A stretch of DNA of 64,000 nt from Bacillus piscicola (GCF_022458745.1 NZ_JAJJJF010000011.1:25924-89923), one strand, 5' to 3'; positions 17,069 through 26,634 are shown, counted from the stretch's first letter. Numbers and translations: made by a program. The notes: generated by a model from the letters alone, not told the origin.

Positions 17069-18544
17069 GTGGCAATTCGTACAGGTGCAGAATACATGAA
17101 TGGATTAAAAAATAGATCTCGAGAGGTATGGCTGGAGGGTAGACGAGTTACCGATGTTTTAAATGAACCGAATTTAAAACAGCCGATCCGGGAATTGGCC
17201 AAGCTTTATGACATGCAGCACGACCCTGAATATCAAGATAAAATTACCGGGATATGCGAAGAAACAGGAGAGCGCGTTTCAAATGCTTTCATCATCCCAA
17301 GGTCATACGAAGATTTAATGAAACGTCGTGCACTTTACGAAGCGTGGGCAGAGGCTACCTTTGGCCTCATGGGCCGGTCCCCTGATTTTCTGAACGTTAC
17401 GGTTACTTCGATGGCAAGTAATGCGAAGTTCTTTGAAAAGTTTAACCCGGACTGGGCTGATAATATCCGCAATTACCATAAGTACATTCGAGACAACGAC
17501 TTATTTTTAACGCATGCGCTCATTAACCCGCAGAATGATCGCAGTAAAGCAGCTCACGAGCAAAAAGATCAATTTACACATCTAGGTGCGGTAAAGGAAA
17601 CTTCTGATGGAATTATCGTACGCGGCGCGAAGATGCTGGCAACGTTAGCACCGATTGCGGATGAAGTAATCATCTATCCATTTCCGGGATTCCGTCCTGG
17701 TGATGAGCGCTATACCCTTTCGTTTGCGATTCCGATTGACACACCAGGTTTGAAAATCGTCTGCCGTGAACCAGCACAGAGTGGAAAGCGTCCTCTATTC
17801 GATCATCCGGCAGCCTCACGGTTTGAAGAGATGGATGCCGTGCTCGTCTTTAATGATGTACTCGTCCCTTGGAATCGGGTCTTTGTTTATAACAGTTTAG
17901 AAGCAGGCAACTCTGTTTACGCACAGACAGGATTAAGCCAAAATACGCACCAGAATGCGGTACGCGGTCTCACAAAATTGCGTTTTGCTCAACAGGTTGC
18001 CTCAAAAGTTGCCGATGCCATCGGTGTGGATGGATTTTTAAACGTCCAGACACAGCTCGGGGAATTAGTACAGTCTGTGGAGACGATACGGGCGCTGCTT
18101 CGGACGGCAGAAAATGAATACGCTATCAATGAAAACGGAGAAGCTGTACCATCTTTCTTTTCCTTAGAGACGATTCGCGGCATTTTACCAAAAGCATATC
18201 CACGCGCAATTGAAATCATCCAAACCATTGGTGCCGGCGGTCTTTTGTTATCGCCGACGACGCATGACGTGCATCACCCAGAGCTTCGTGAGGATATTGA
18301 TAAATATTACGGCGGCCGTGAAGGAGTAGAAGCGGTCGATCGCATTCAACTCTTTAAGCTTGCGTGGGATCTGTCAGGTGAGGCATTTGGTCAACGTCTT
18401 GTTCAATATGAGCGTTACTATTCAGGAGATCCAGTGAGAAAACTGGGCATGTTTTACGGTAATTACAAAAAAACAGCTACCTTTGACTTAGTCGATCGTG
18501 CTTTGAAAGAAGCGGCCTCCGAGGATTTGATTATTGAAAACTAA
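17069..18544 (+). CDS. FADH2-dependent monooxygenase, HpaB family (probable anthranilate 3-hydroxylase)
   Basis: The 491-residue protein belongs to the 4-hydroxyphenylacetate 3-hydroxylase family: [49 protein letters not shown] and [11 protein letters not shown] are visible. Family members hydroxylate phenols or anilines ortho to an existing group using FADH2. Downstream 3-hydroxyanthranilate dioxygenase and ACMS decarboxylase genes make anthranilate the best substrate guess, as in Geobacillus NG80-2. The start is GTG with AGGGAGGG ahead. The alternative is another aromatic acid. Confidence 0.85.
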   Translation: MAIRTGAEYMNGLKNRSREVWLEGRRVTDVLNEPNLKQPIRELAKLYDMQHDPEYQDKITGICEETGERVSNAFIIPRSYEDLMKRRALYEAWAEATFGLMGRSPDFLNVTVTSMASNAKFFEKFNPDWADNIRNYHKYIRDNDLFLTHALINPQNDRSKAAHEQKDQFTHLGAVKETSDGIIVRGAKMLATLAPIADEVIIYPFPGFRPGDERYTLSFAIPIDTPGLKIVCREPAQSGKRPLFDHPAASRFEEMDAVLVFNDVLVPWNRVFVYNSLEAGNSVYAQTGLSQNTHQNAVRGLTKLRFAQQVASKVADAIGVDGFLNVQTQLGELVQSVETIRALLRTAENEYAINENGEAVPSFFSLETIRGILPKAYPRAIEIIQTIGAGGLLLSPTTHDVHHPELREDIDKYYGGREGVEAVDRIQLFKLAWDLSGEAFGQRLVQYERYYSGDPVRKLGMFYGNYKKTATFDLVDRALKEAASEDLIIEN

Positions 18545-18637
18545 TAATCTGTGAAAAAGTGAATGACCCCACTCGCATGAAGAGCAATCAGCAGCCGGCC
18601 GCTTAATGAAACTATTATTACTTGGAGGGGAACGAAG

Positions 18638-19390
18638 ATGATTGCATCCGTTCGAAAAGTAGCCCAAATTCTTAATTGTTTCACAGAAGACGAGCCTGCG
18701 CTGCGGAATCTTGACATTGCTCAGAAATTAGATATGAGTACAAGCACGGTCTATCGGATTGTGCAGACATTGTGCAGCGAAGGAATGTTAATTAAAGATA
18801 GCAACAACCGTTACAGGCTGGGCTGGAAGCTGTTGGAGCTTGGCAACATGGTCATGTATCAGAAGGATATTTATAACGAGGCCGTTCCACGCATTGAGGA
18901 ATTGACGAGAAGGTTTAAAGGCACGGTGCACATCGGGATGCTTGACGAGAATGGTGACTTTATCTTTGTGCTGAAAGTAGCATCCCGCGATACTGTCCAA
19001 ATTCCAACTTCGATCGGGGACAGAAGGCCGACCTACTGCTTCAGCACAGGGAAGATCCTCTTGTCTTCCCACCCCTCTTTAGTAGAAAAGCTTACCCCAC
19101 AAGATCTTTTGAAGCGAGGGCCGAATACGATTCAGACAGTGGAAGGATTAAGAATTGAGATGGATCAGGTAAGAAACAACGGATTTGCGCTTAGTAACAA
19201 TGAAAATGAATTTGGCGTTTACGGAATCGCAGCGCCTATCCGCTCCTACTCGGGAAAAAACGTAGCTGCCTTAAATATGGTCGGCCCGATTTCTTACATT
19301 GAAGGCAATGAAAAGAAAACAATGATCAGGAACGTGATGAGCGTTGCCAACAGTATCTCTAAAGACTTAGGGTATATTTTCGAAGATTGA
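18638..19390 (+). CDS. IclR-family transcriptional regulator
   Basis: A 250-residue regulator. The N-terminal winged helix (VRKVAQILNCFTEDEPALRN to TVYRIVQTLCSEGML) is followed by an IclR effector domain with CFSTGKILLSSHPS and GIAAPIRSY. TTGGAGGGG precedes the ATG. It lies within the anthranilate cluster between hydroxylase and dioxygenase genes and is the obvious pathway regulator. The palindrome at 16479-16499 is a candidate binding site. Confidence 0.88.
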   Translation: MIASVRKVAQILNCFTEDEPALRNLDIAQKLDMSTSTVYRIVQTLCSEGMLIKDSNNRYRLGWKLLELGNMVMYQKDIYNEAVPRIEELTRRFKGTVHIGMLDENGDFIFVLKVASRDTVQIPTSIGDRRPTYCFSTGKILLSSHPSLVEKLTPQDLLKRGPNTIQTVEGLRIEMDQVRNNGFALSNNENEFGVYGIAAPIRSYSGKNVAALNMVGPISYIEGNEKKTMIRNVMSVANSISKDLGYIFED

Positions 19391-19431
19391 CAGTATCCAG
19401 ATAACCACTACTTGTGTAAGGGGAGATATAT

Positions 19432-19986
19432 ATGGTTTCGAAATCAAAAAACAGCAGCCTGCAAACCAGATCATTCAACTTAATGAAAATGATAGAAGAC
19501 AATAAAGATTTGCTTCAACCGCCAGTGAACAACAAAGTGATGTGGGAAGATTCAGAGTTTATCGCAATGATGCTTGGAGGGCCGAATAAGAGAAGGGATT
19601 TTCATGTCGACCCCTCCGATGAATTCTTTTATCAAGTGAAGGGGAGCTGTCACGTCGAGTGTATCAATGAACACGGTGAACGGGAAGTCGTGACAGTTAA
19701 AGAAGGGGACGTATTCATGCTGCCGGCGATGGTGCCACACTCCCCACACCGTCCTGCGAACACGTACGGCATTGTGCTGGAACGTAAACGAAGTAAAGGG
19801 GAACTCGAAGACTTTGTCTGGTTTTGTGACCAATGTGATCACGAAATGCACCGCGTCACCGTGCAAGTGACCAATATCGAGACCCAAGTGAAAAGTGCAA
19901 TTGAACAATTTAACAGCAGTGAGAAATTGAGGACGTGTGACAATTGCGGTCACAAAATGCCTCCAGAAGCGGATGAGTGGACATGA
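19432..19986 (+). CDS. nbaC: 3-hydroxyanthranilate 3,4-dioxygenase
   Basis: This 184-residue cupin opens the ring of 3-hydroxyanthranilate to 2-amino-3-carboxymuconate semialdehyde. Iron ligands fit FHVDPSDEFFYQVKG (His and Glu) and the second His in VPHSPHRP. The bacterial-type C-terminal rubredoxin-like site is present: CDQC at about 129-132 and CDNC at about 170-173. The stop overlaps the next gene's ATG (ATGA). It indicates the meta-cleavage kynurenine/2-nitrobenzoate-type route. Confidence 0.94.
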   Translation: MVSKSKNSSLQTRSFNLMKMIEDNKDLLQPPVNNKVMWEDSEFIAMMLGGPNKRRDFHVDPSDEFFYQVKGSCHVECINEHGEREVVTVKEGDVFMLPAMVPHSPHRPANTYGIVLERKRSKGELEDFVWFCDQCDHEMHRVTVQVTNIETQVKSAIEQFNSSEKLRTCDNCGHKMPPEADEWT

Positions 19987-21035
19987 GAATAGACTTTCAT
20001 ACCCACATCATCCCTCAGGAAATACCGGATTTCGCTGCTAAGTACGGACAGGACCGCTGGCCGACTTTACAGCAGACGTGCACATGTGGCGCCAATATTA
20101 TGGTTGGCGGCAAGGTGTTCCGCGAAGTGACAGATCAAGTGTGGGACCCCGAAAAGCGAATAAAAGATATGGAACGGGAAGGCGTAGACATGCAGGTGCT
20201 CTCGCCGATACCTGTCACCTTCTCTTACTGGGCACCCGCGTCGGAAGCTTTGGAAATGGCACGCATCCAAAACGACTTTATTTCTGACACCGTGAAAGGG
20301 AATCCGTCGAAGTTTCTCGGTCTTGGCACCGTCCCTCTTCAAGATGCGGATCTAGCTATCCAGGAGATGGAGCGTTGCATGAAAGAATTGCATCTTTCCG
20401 GCATTGAGATTGGCACAAATGTTAATGGTAATAATCTTGATTCTACAGAGTTGGCTCCATTCTTTGAGATGGCAGCCAAGTGGCAGGTACCGCTTTTCAT
20501 TCACCCGTGGGAGACACTTGCACGGGAACGGACACCGCGCCATAACTTCATGTATACGATTGGAATGCCGAGTGAGACAGCACTTGCAGCCGCTAGTTTG
20601 ATATGGGGAGGAGTCATTGAAAAGTATCCCAATTTAAAACTATGTTTCTCCCACGGCGGCGGGTCGTTTCCTTACATTTTGCCGCGCTTGGATCAGGGAT
20701 GGAAAGTATGGCCGCACCTGCGCCTCACAAGTCATCCGCCCAGCCATTACATTGATAATCTCTATTTTGATTCGTTAAACTATGACCCGCTCAACTTGCG
20801 TTATCTCCTTGACCGCTTCGGACATGAGCGCGTCATGATGGGATCCGATTACCCGTTCCTATTGAGAGAAATACCACCCGGCAAGGTTATTGATGACACG
20901 ATTGAGCTGACGGATGAGCAGCGGCAGCTTATTTTGGGCGGAAATGCCCTCCGATTTTTACATGTAAAGGAGCAGAAGAGCCAACATGTCAAAGCTGAAA
21001 ACGCCAGAAGAAAATCTACAAGCACTAGGAATTGA
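19983..21035 (+). CDS. nbaD: 2-amino-3-carboxymuconate-6-semialdehyde decarboxylase
   Basis: A 350-residue amidohydrolase-fold decarboxylase. The zinc motif is DFHTH at residues 4-8, further His ligands are in LFIHPWE and CFSHGGG, and the Asp is in MMGSDYPF. It removes CO2 from the unstable product of the preceding enzyme, giving 2-aminomuconate semialdehyde. The ATG at 19983 overlaps the dioxygenase stop; a GTG six bases earlier is possible. The 3' end overlaps the next gene by 50 bases. Confidence 0.92.
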   Translation: MRIDFHTHIIPQEIPDFAAKYGQDRWPTLQQTCTCGANIMVGGKVFREVTDQVWDPEKRIKDMEREGVDMQVLSPIPVTFSYWAPASEALEMARIQNDFISDTVKGNPSKFLGLGTVPLQDADLAIQEMERCMKELHLSGIEIGTNVNGNNLDSTELAPFFEMAAKWQVPLFIHPWETLARERTPRHNFMYTIGMPSETALAAASLIWGGVIEKYPNLKLCFSHGGGSFPYILPRLDQGWKVWPHLRLTSHPPSHYIDNLYFDSLNYDPLNLRYLLDRFGHERVMMGSDYPFLLREIPPGKVIDDTIELTDEQRQLILGGNALRFLHVKEQKSQHVKAENARRKSTSTRN

Positions 21036-21444
21036 GTTGAGTGATGTTCGACCGGCAGCCGGCAATTACATCAGTCATGTTAAAACCGGCAACCTTATCT
21101 TTATGTCCGGACAGGGTGTTGATAACTATCACGGCAAGCTGGGGAGAGAATTGACGACTGACGAAGGTTATCTAGCGGCCAGGCAGTCGATGATCAACTT
21201 ATTCAGTGTTTTGAAAGCTGAATTGGGTGAGCTGAGTAGAGTGAAAAAAGTCATAAAAATCTTAGGGTTCGTCAACAGTACCGAGGATTTTACCGAACAG
21301 CCAAAAGTACTAAACGGAGCCTCTGACCTATTGGTGGAGACGTTTGGCGATGCAGGTAAACATGGACGTTCTGCTGTAGGCATGGCCCAGCTCCCCAATA
21401 ATACCGCCGTTGAAATTGAAATGATTGTCGAAGTTGATGAATAA
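20986..21444 (+). CDS. RidA/YjgF-family deaminase (probable 2-aminomuconate deaminase)
   Basis: The 152-residue protein belongs to the RidA/YjgF family (AGNYISHVKTGNLIFMSGQG, GRSAVGMAQLPNNTAVEIE). Family members hydrolyse enamines/imines; AmnD and NbaF homologues deaminate 2-aminomuconate. The Arg that binds carboxylates in RidA is kept in HGRSAVG. The start overlaps the decarboxylase gene by 50 bases, with AAAGGAG 13 bases upstream. Pathway position supports the deaminase call. Confidence 0.82.
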   Translation: MSKLKTPEENLQALGIELSDVRPAAGNYISHVKTGNLIFMSGQGVDNYHGKLGRELTTDEGYLAARQSMINLFSVLKAELGELSRVKKVIKILGFVNSTEDFTEQPKVLNGASDLLVETFGDAGKHGRSAVGMAQLPNNTAVEIEMIVEVDE

Positions 21445-21469
21445 AGCTCAGGGTTTACGCCTGAGCTTT
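21443..21469 (+). promoter_or_regulatory. Intercistronic hairpin
   Basis: A perfect 10-bp stem (AAAGCTCAGG/CCTGAGCTTT) with a 7-base loop starts at the RidA stop codon and has no T run. It may set 3' mRNA stability or act as a weak terminator inside the operon. Confidence 0.55.
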
Positions 21470-21553
21470 AGGCTATAAAGAAAGACAAGAAACACCTTGC
21501 GCTTCTAGATGTAAATCATTTTTAAACATCTTAACATCCACGAGGAGGAAATC

Positions 21554-21760
21554 ATGCCAATTGCTCATATTCATATTTTGGAAGGCCGCGATGCCGAGCA
21601 GAAACAAAAATTAATCGAAGGTGTAACAAACGCGATGTGTCACACCCTTCATGCAGACCGCAGCAAAATAAAAGTTCTCCTTCACGAGGTCCCCAAGGAA
21701 AATTGGGGTTCCGCAGGGATGACGAAAAGATCAGAAGAGAACGTCAAAGAAGAATCATAG
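21554..21760 (+). CDS. 4-oxalocrotonate tautomerase-like enzyme
   Basis: A 68-residue tautomerase. Mature N-terminal Pro (MPIAHIHILEGR) is the catalytic base, and the KVLLHEVPKENWG segment matches the active-site region. It interconverts 2-hydroxymuconate and 4-oxalocrotonate in meta-cleavage pathways. GAGGAGG precedes the ATG. Its placement after a RidA-type deaminase fits conversion of the deamination product. Confidence 0.85.
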   Translation: MPIAHIHILEGRDAEQKQKLIEGVTNAMCHTLHADRSKIKVLLHEVPKENWGSAGMTKRSEENVKEES

Positions 21761-21790
21761 TCTGTAGCTGCAGAGAAGGGAGTCAGTACT

Positions 21791-22318
21791 ATGCACATAC
21801 ACACCTCTGATAAGCTTCCCGAACTCGAGGGGTCCGTCGTAACGGTTGGGGCGTTTGATGGTATGCATCTCGGTCATCAGACCATTATCCGAAAAGCTGT
21901 GAAACACGGTCTTGATTACGGTGTGACAAGTGTCGTTTATACGTTTGATCCACCGCCGCGTTCATATTTTCAACAGAAAATGATATTGACAAAATTGGAT
22001 GAAAAGCTGAAAAAAATAAAGCAGTTGCAAGTTGGTCACGTTATTATCGCTCCGTTTAACGCGGCCTACTTACAGCAAAGTGCCGCCGCCTTTATTCACG
22101 AATTGAAGCATTTGCAGCCGAAAGAAATCATTGTCGGACGCGATTTTCGTTTTGGCAGAGACCGTGAAGGGAACATAGATCTTTTGCGCCGTCATTTCGC
22201 CGTCACCATACCTGATAAGGTCCGCTGTACGAGGGGGGAGGTGATTTCCTCCACGCGGATCAGAAAGTTAATCGATCTAGGGAAAACAAAAGAAGCAGTT
22301 TCTCTGTTAGGACAATAA
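21791..22318 (+). CDS. Stand-alone FMN adenylyltransferase (FAD synthase domain only)
   Basis: The 175-residue protein matches only the N-terminal half of RibF. The nucleotidyl-transferase motif GAFDGMHLGHQ is near residue 18 and the ISSTRIRKL motif near 152. The riboflavin kinase domain (PTAN motif) is absent, and the protein ends at the normal domain boundary. It should turn FMN into FAD for the FADH2-dependent hydroxylase of the cluster; in Geobacillus NG80-2 a bifunctional enzyme does this. A sister copy lies at 38499-39056. Confidence 0.88.
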   Translation: MHIHTSDKLPELEGSVVTVGAFDGMHLGHQTIIRKAVKHGLDYGVTSVVYTFDPPPRSYFQQKMILTKLDEKLKKIKQLQVGHVIIAPFNAAYLQQSAAAFIHELKHLQPKEIIVGRDFRFGRDREGNIDLLRRHFAVTIPDKVRCTRGEVISSTRIRKLIDLGKTKEAVSLLGQ

Positions 22319-22335
22319 CAAGGGAGGTACACATA

Positions 22336-23409
22336 ATGAGTTTACTAAAGTATTGGAAAAGCCTTACTGCATCTCTTGGCTTAATGTTTTTACTCACAGC
22401 TTGCGGGGGCGGGGACGGAGGATCAGACACCGCTTCTGAACCGGAACCGGCTGAAGGAGAAACGGGAGGAGAGGAAGAAGCTGCCTCGGAAGGATCAGCA
22501 GATGCAGAACACAGTTTCAAACTAGGTGTCATTACGCCTCCTGCTCATATGTGGCACCAGGCGGCTGAAAAATTTAAAGAAGAGTTAGAAGCGAATTCTG
22601 ATGGCAGAATGACGCTTGAAATCTACCCTTCTGGACAACTTGGAAATGAAAGCGATATGCTCCAACAGATCGAAGCAGGATCCCTTGATTTCGGTTTCAT
22701 TACCGCGGCTGAGATCAGCTCACGTGAAGAAGCATTTTCTGCCTGGTTCACACCATATTTATTTGAGACGATTAAAGATGCTCATGAAGCACGTCAATCA
22801 GATGTTGCAACTGAAATGCTCGGTACGCTTGATCAATACGGCATGACTGGTCTTGATTATTTATTTGCCGGCCAACGCGTCATGTTATTTAAAGATAAAG
22901 AAGTCAAGAAGCCGGAAGACATGGAAGGACTCGTTCTTCGTGTAACGCCAAGTCCGCCAATGCTGGAGTTTTATAACTCTACTGGAGCGGCAACAGAAGG
23001 AATTCCGCTTCCGGAAGTATACTCGGCTGTCCAGACTGGTGTAATTGACGGGATGGATATGGATCTTGATGCCACGATTACAAACAAATTCTTTGAAGTT
23101 GTAGATTATGGTGCGGTTACGAATCACATGGTGTGGCCGGCGGTTGCAGTTATGAACTCCGCTACGTTCACCGACCTTCCGGAAGAAGATCAGCAAATTA
23201 TCAGAGATTCCTTAGCGACAGCTGCTGACTTTGCTGTAGAAACAAGATTTGCGCAAGAAGAAGAGTTTAAAGAAACGCTGGCAGACGAGGGAATGACTAT
23301 TTACGAATTAGACAAGAGTGTATTCGAGGAACAGATTCAGAATTTTGACGAAGTATACAAACAAAAAGATCCAATGATCGAGAAGTTTATTACAACATTC
23401 CGAGAGTAG
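22336..23409 (+). CDS. dctP: TRAP transporter solute-binding lipoprotein (DctP)
   Basis: This 357-residue lipoprotein has the signal and lipobox LLTACGGG (about residue 22), an acidic linker, then a DctP domain with KLGVITPPAHMWHQAAEKF, YPSGQLGNESDMLQQIEAG and VQTGVIDGMDMD. It binds an organic acid outside the membrane. GGGAGG precedes the ATG. With the two following genes it forms a TRAP importer, most likely for anthranilate or a related acid given the cluster. Confidence 0.92.
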   Translation: MSLLKYWKSLTASLGLMFLLTACGGGDGGSDTASEPEPAEGETGGEEEAASEGSADAEHSFKLGVITPPAHMWHQAAEKFKEELEANSDGRMTLEIYPSGQLGNESDMLQQIEAGSLDFGFITAAEISSREEAFSAWFTPYLFETIKDAHEARQSDVATEMLGTLDQYGMTGLDYLFAGQRVMLFKDKEVKKPEDMEGLVLRVTPSPPMLEFYNSTGAATEGIPLPEVYSAVQTGVIDGMDMDLDATITNKFFEVVDYGAVTNHMVWPAVAVMNSATFTDLPEEDQQIIRDSLATAADFAVETRFAQEEEFKETLADEGMTIYELDKSVFEEQIQNFDEVYKQKDPMIEKFITTFRE

Positions 23410-23427
23410 CCTAAGGAGGGAGAGCAA

Positions 23428-23907
23428 GTGAATGCTGTTAGTAACGGTCTATCCATACTAGAGAAATATCTTGCCATTGTGCTGATGTTTTCCATGACAG
23501 TCGTGATGGCTTTAGCCGTTCTGTTCCGTTACTTTCTTAACTCCCCTTTATCATGGGCCGGCGAAGTGGCCGTGTTTCTCTTAACATGGATAAGTTTTAT
23601 AGGAGGAAGCCTCGGGCTTAAATACAAAGCCCAGGCTTCTGTTACCTTTTTTTTAGATGTAATACCAGTGAAACTTAGAAAAGCACTACTGATTATTGGT
23701 TACGTTCTTATGCTGCTCTTTATGGCTATTGTCCTTTACTATAGCTATTCATGGGTATTCTCTTCTAGCGTTCTCTTACAAAAATCGAACAATTTACAAA
23801 TACCGATGTGGATTCCCTACAGCGCCGTACCTTTCGGTCTTAGTTTTGCCACGGTTCACCTGCTAGCGAATTTACTCGGCATCATGAGAGAGGAGGAGGG
23901 TGAATGA
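23428..23907 (+). CDS. dctQ: TRAP transporter small membrane subunit (DctQ)
   Basis: A 159-residue protein with four hydrophobic helices. AVLFRYFLNSPLSWAGEVAV with the conserved Trp-Ala-Glu is the DctQ signature. The start is GTG with AAGGAGGG upstream. It overlaps the DctM gene by four bases. It is the structural partner of the large permease subunit. Confidence 0.92.
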   Translation: MNAVSNGLSILEKYLAIVLMFSMTVVMALAVLFRYFLNSPLSWAGEVAVFLLTWISFIGGSLGLKYKAQASVTFFLDVIPVKLRKALLIIGYVLMLLFMAIVLYYSYSWVFSSSVLLQKSNNLQIPMWIPYSAVPFGLSFATVHLLANLLGIMREEEGE

Positions 23908-25184
23908 CTGTCCTGGTGATAAGCGCATTTTTCATCTTTTTACTAATTGGTGTGCCTATTTCCTTAGTGCTTGGCATGATCACCATTTTGTATTTTTTCA
24001 CATTAGGTAATACTCAGCTACTTCCCTCGATGCCGCAGCAGTTGTTTTCAAGTTTGGACAATTATGGGTTGCTCGCTATTCCGCTCTTTATGCTTGCCGG
24101 GGAATTGATGAATGGGGGCGGCATTACTTCTAAGCTAGTCAGGTTCGCAAGAGTACTTTTAGGTCACGTTCGCGGCGGGCTTGCGTACGTGACCGTCATT
24201 GCCAATATGTTTCTTGCCTCGATTTTAGGATCAGCGAACGCGCAGGCAGCGATGATGAGTAAAACGATGGTACCGGAAATGGAAAAAGAAGGATATGACC
24301 GCGGTTTTGCTGCCGCACTGACGCTGTCTTCTTCGATAGTCGCGCCAATTATCCCGCCGAGCATGATTTTTATTATTTACGGAACGCTGTCGGGAGCTTC
24401 CATCGGTGGTCTTTTTATGGCAGGGATTATTCCGGGCCTGTTGTATGGAGTTGCTTTTGTCGCGTTAATTGCTTTTATGGGGTATAAATACAATTTTCCT
24501 AAAAGTGAACGTGCTTCAGGGAAAGAAATTCTGAAAAGTGTCCTATCCGTCCTTCCTGCTTTACTAGTGCCGCTAATCATTATTGTTGGTATTTTAAGCG
24601 GTGCGTTTACTGCAACAGAATCAGCGGCCGTCGCCTGTGTGGTTGCTTTTCTTGTTGGCAGCTTATTTTATAAAGAGTTAAAACTCAAAAAGCTTCCATC
24701 TATATTTATGAACACCGTAATTAGTACGGCAACCGTCACTTTTTTAATTGCAATGGCTGGCGCATTCGGATGGATGATTGCCTTTGAACAGATTCCGCAG
24801 ATGGTGGCAAACGCTATGCTGTCCCTTTCTGAAAATCCACTATTGTTTCTCTTGCTTGTGAATGTTTTTTTGCTGCTTCTTGGTGCAGTGCTCGACGGGA
24901 TCGCTGCGCTTATTATATTGGTGCCAGTATTAATGCCGCTTTTAGCAACGTACGGGGTAGATCCCGTTCATTTCGGGGTCGTTATCTGTATTAATTTAAC
25001 GATTGGTCTGTTAACCCCGCCGATCGGAACAGGGCTTTTTATCGTATCATCCATTGCCGAAGTGCGTTTCGAGCGTCTTATCAAAGATGTTCTTCCTTTT
25101 TTGATTATGGGTATTCTCGTACTGTTTGTTATTACGTATTGGGAGGATGCCGTCTTGTTAATTCCGCGCTTAATCGGTTTGTAA
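23904..25184 (+). CDS. dctM: TRAP transporter large permease subunit (DctM)
   Basis: The 426-residue, ~12-helix DctM subunit shows LFMLAGELMNGGGI, SAPIIPPSMIFI-like SSIVAPIIPPSMIFIIYG and TATESAAVACV, all family hallmarks. It couples solute uptake to the sodium or proton gradient. It overlaps dctQ by four bases and closes the transport operon; a Crp/Fnr gene follows 72 bases on. Confidence 0.95.
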   Translation: MTVLVISAFFIFLLIGVPISLVLGMITILYFFTLGNTQLLPSMPQQLFSSLDNYGLLAIPLFMLAGELMNGGGITSKLVRFARVLLGHVRGGLAYVTVIANMFLASILGSANAQAAMMSKTMVPEMEKEGYDRGFAAALTLSSSIVAPIIPPSMIFIIYGTLSGASIGGLFMAGIIPGLLYGVAFVALIAFMGYKYNFPKSERASGKEILKSVLSVLPALLVPLIIIVGILSGAFTATESAAVACVVAFLVGSLFYKELKLKKLPSIFMNTVISTATVTFLIAMAGAFGWMIAFEQIPQMVANAMLSLSENPLLFLLLVNVFLLLLGAVLDGIAALIILVPVLMPLLATYGVDPVHFGVVICINLTIGLLTPPIGTGLFIVSSIAEVRFERLIKDVLPFLIMGILVLFVITYWEDAVLLIPRLIGL

Positions 25185-25256
25185 TCTGTTGTCAAGAGGA
25201 AACGAATGGCCGAGAGCTTCATCTTTTTTAAAAAAAGAAAGCGGGGGTGACATGCT

Positions 25257-25895
25257 GTGTTTGTATCACGTGAGCTGGAAGAACAAAACTGGAGGCGTTA
25301 CTTACAGTATGGAAAAAGGATGTTTTTCAAAAAACACGCTACGATATATGAACAAGGGACAATGGGGGAGGATTGCATTTACTATTTAAAACGAGGAACG
25401 GTCAAAGTTTTTATGACGACATACTCCGGTAAAGAAAGAACGATTGAAATCATTACCAATGAGCGGATTTTTGGTGAGCAAACCGTTGACCGAAAGCCGT
25501 ATTTTTCATCGGCCAAGGTTCTTGATGATGCAGTCGTATACTGCATAGAAGGGCGGACGATAAAGGATTTATTAAAGAAAGATCCGGACCTGCGTCTGCT
25601 TCTGTTTGATTCGCTTCGTAATAAATTAGAGCTGCTCGTCCATACAGTGGTCATGGACAAACTCCCTGCCGAACAGTTGCTCGCGCGTTCAATTATCGAC
25701 ATACTGGCAGTATTTAATACGAATCAAATTCCGCTCACACAGCAGGAATTGTCCCAATATACAGGGTTAACACGAGTGACAATCTATACGATACTTCGAA
25801 AATGGGGCCCCGAGAAAATAAAAGCAGCAAACAGACATCTAATCGTAACAGATCCAAAGAGCATCGAAGAAATAGCTGGCAAAACAGCAGGGTAA
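25257..25895 (+). CDS. Crp/Fnr-family regulator
   Basis: The 212-residue regulator has a cyclic-nucleotide-binding-like beta-barrel (EQGTMGEDCIYYLKRGTVKVF) and a C-terminal winged helix (LTQQELSQYTGLTRVTIYTILRKW). No N-terminal Cys cluster of the FNR type is visible, so it is not an iron-sulfur oxygen sensor of that class. The start is GTG with GGGGGTG upstream. It converges on a second Crp/Fnr gene; both may sense a pathway metabolite. Confidence 0.85.
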   Translation: MFVSRELEEQNWRRYLQYGKRMFFKKHATIYEQGTMGEDCIYYLKRGTVKVFMTTYSGKERTIEIITNERIFGEQTVDRKPYFSSAKVLDDAVVYCIEGRTIKDLLKKDPDLRLLLFDSLRNKLELLVHTVVMDKLPAEQLLARSIIDILAVFNTNQIPLTQQELSQYTGLTRVTIYTILRKWGPEKIKAANRHLIVTDPKSIEEIAGKTAG

Positions 25896-25928
25896 AAAAT
25901 GGCCATAGGCGAAAATTGATGCGCTGTT

Positions 25929-26546
25929 TTATTGGTACAGCTTTTCTTTCAGCCTTGGTAAGTCTTTTAAACGAATGACTCGGTCATGGACAGAAACGAT
26001 CTGTTCCTTTTTCCACGTCTTTAATACACGCCAGACAGCGACACGAGATTTTCCGACATAGTTGGAAATGGCTGATTGGTTGAGGTGTAGCGTACAACTC
26101 CCGCGTTTTTCATGCAAGGAGAGCAAGTGATGAGCGAGCAGGGCTTCAATTGGCGCTTCCTGTATCGATTTTCTTTCAACTAATAGGCGGATCTTGGAAA
26201 TAAGGGAATAACTCAGGGCTTGCGCTGCATCAGGATAGTCCATACATATTTGATGAAACGATTCATCGGTGTAGTAATACAGAGTGGAATCGACAGCAGC
26301 CTGGGCGGTTGTCACATAAGAAGAGCCGCTTATTCCTTGTTCGCCTAAGAGCCCGCCGGCGGCTACGTAGTCGATGATACGCTCGTATCCATCTTCCCTA
26401 AGTGTAGTGATCTTTATTTCACCTTCATACAAGTAATAAAACCCTCGACCCGTCTCCCCTTGGTGGTAGAGGGTTGTTTTTTTAGGTACAGAAAGCCGTT
26501 TTCCGTAATCGATGATCCGTTCCCAGTCAAACATCGTGCTTTCCAC
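25929..26546 (-). CDS. Crp/Fnr-family regulator
   Basis: A 205-residue regulator with a sensor barrel (LYHQGETGRGFYYLYEGEIKI, GGLLGEQGI) and a winged helix (LNQSAISNYVGKSRVAVWRVLKTW). No FNR-type Cys cluster is seen. AGGAGG precedes the ATG. It is divergent from the ThDP-enzyme operon at 26720; the dyad at 26621-26634 lies between them. It is convergent with, and related to, the preceding regulator. Confidence 0.85.
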   Translation of the reverse strand: MESTMFDWERIIDYGKRLSVPKKTTLYHQGETGRGFYYLYEGEIKITTLREDGYERIIDYVAAGGLLGEQGISGSSYVTTAQAAVDSTLYYYTDESFHQICMDYPDAAQALSYSLISKIRLLVERKSIQEAPIEALLAHHLLSLHEKRGSCTLHLNQSAISNYVGKSRVAVWRVLKTWKKEQIVSVHDRVIRLKDLPRLKEKLYQ

Positions 26547-26620
26547 AGCAGGTCCTCCTTTCTGTGATTCAGTAAATAAGTGAGATGGGAATAATGGTAT
26601 TTTATGTTAAACAGGTAACA

Positions 26621-26634
26621 GAAAGATATCTTTC
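26621..26634. promoter_or_regulatory. Palindrome between divergent regulator and ThDP operon
   Basis: GAAAGATATCTTTC is a perfect 14-base palindrome in the 173-base gap between two divergent genes. It is a possible operator, although it does not match the Crp/Fnr consensus TGTGA-N6-TCACA. Confidence 0.4.

Noticed and set aside
17069..18544. 4-hydroxyphenylacetate 3-hydroxylase proper
   Set aside because: Family membership fits, but no homoprotocatechuate genes are nearby, while 3-hydroxyanthranilate genes are.
25878..25925. Terminator between the two Crp/Fnr genes
   Set aside because: AAAACAGC/GCTGTTTT can pair but with a loop of more than 30 bases, too weak to list.
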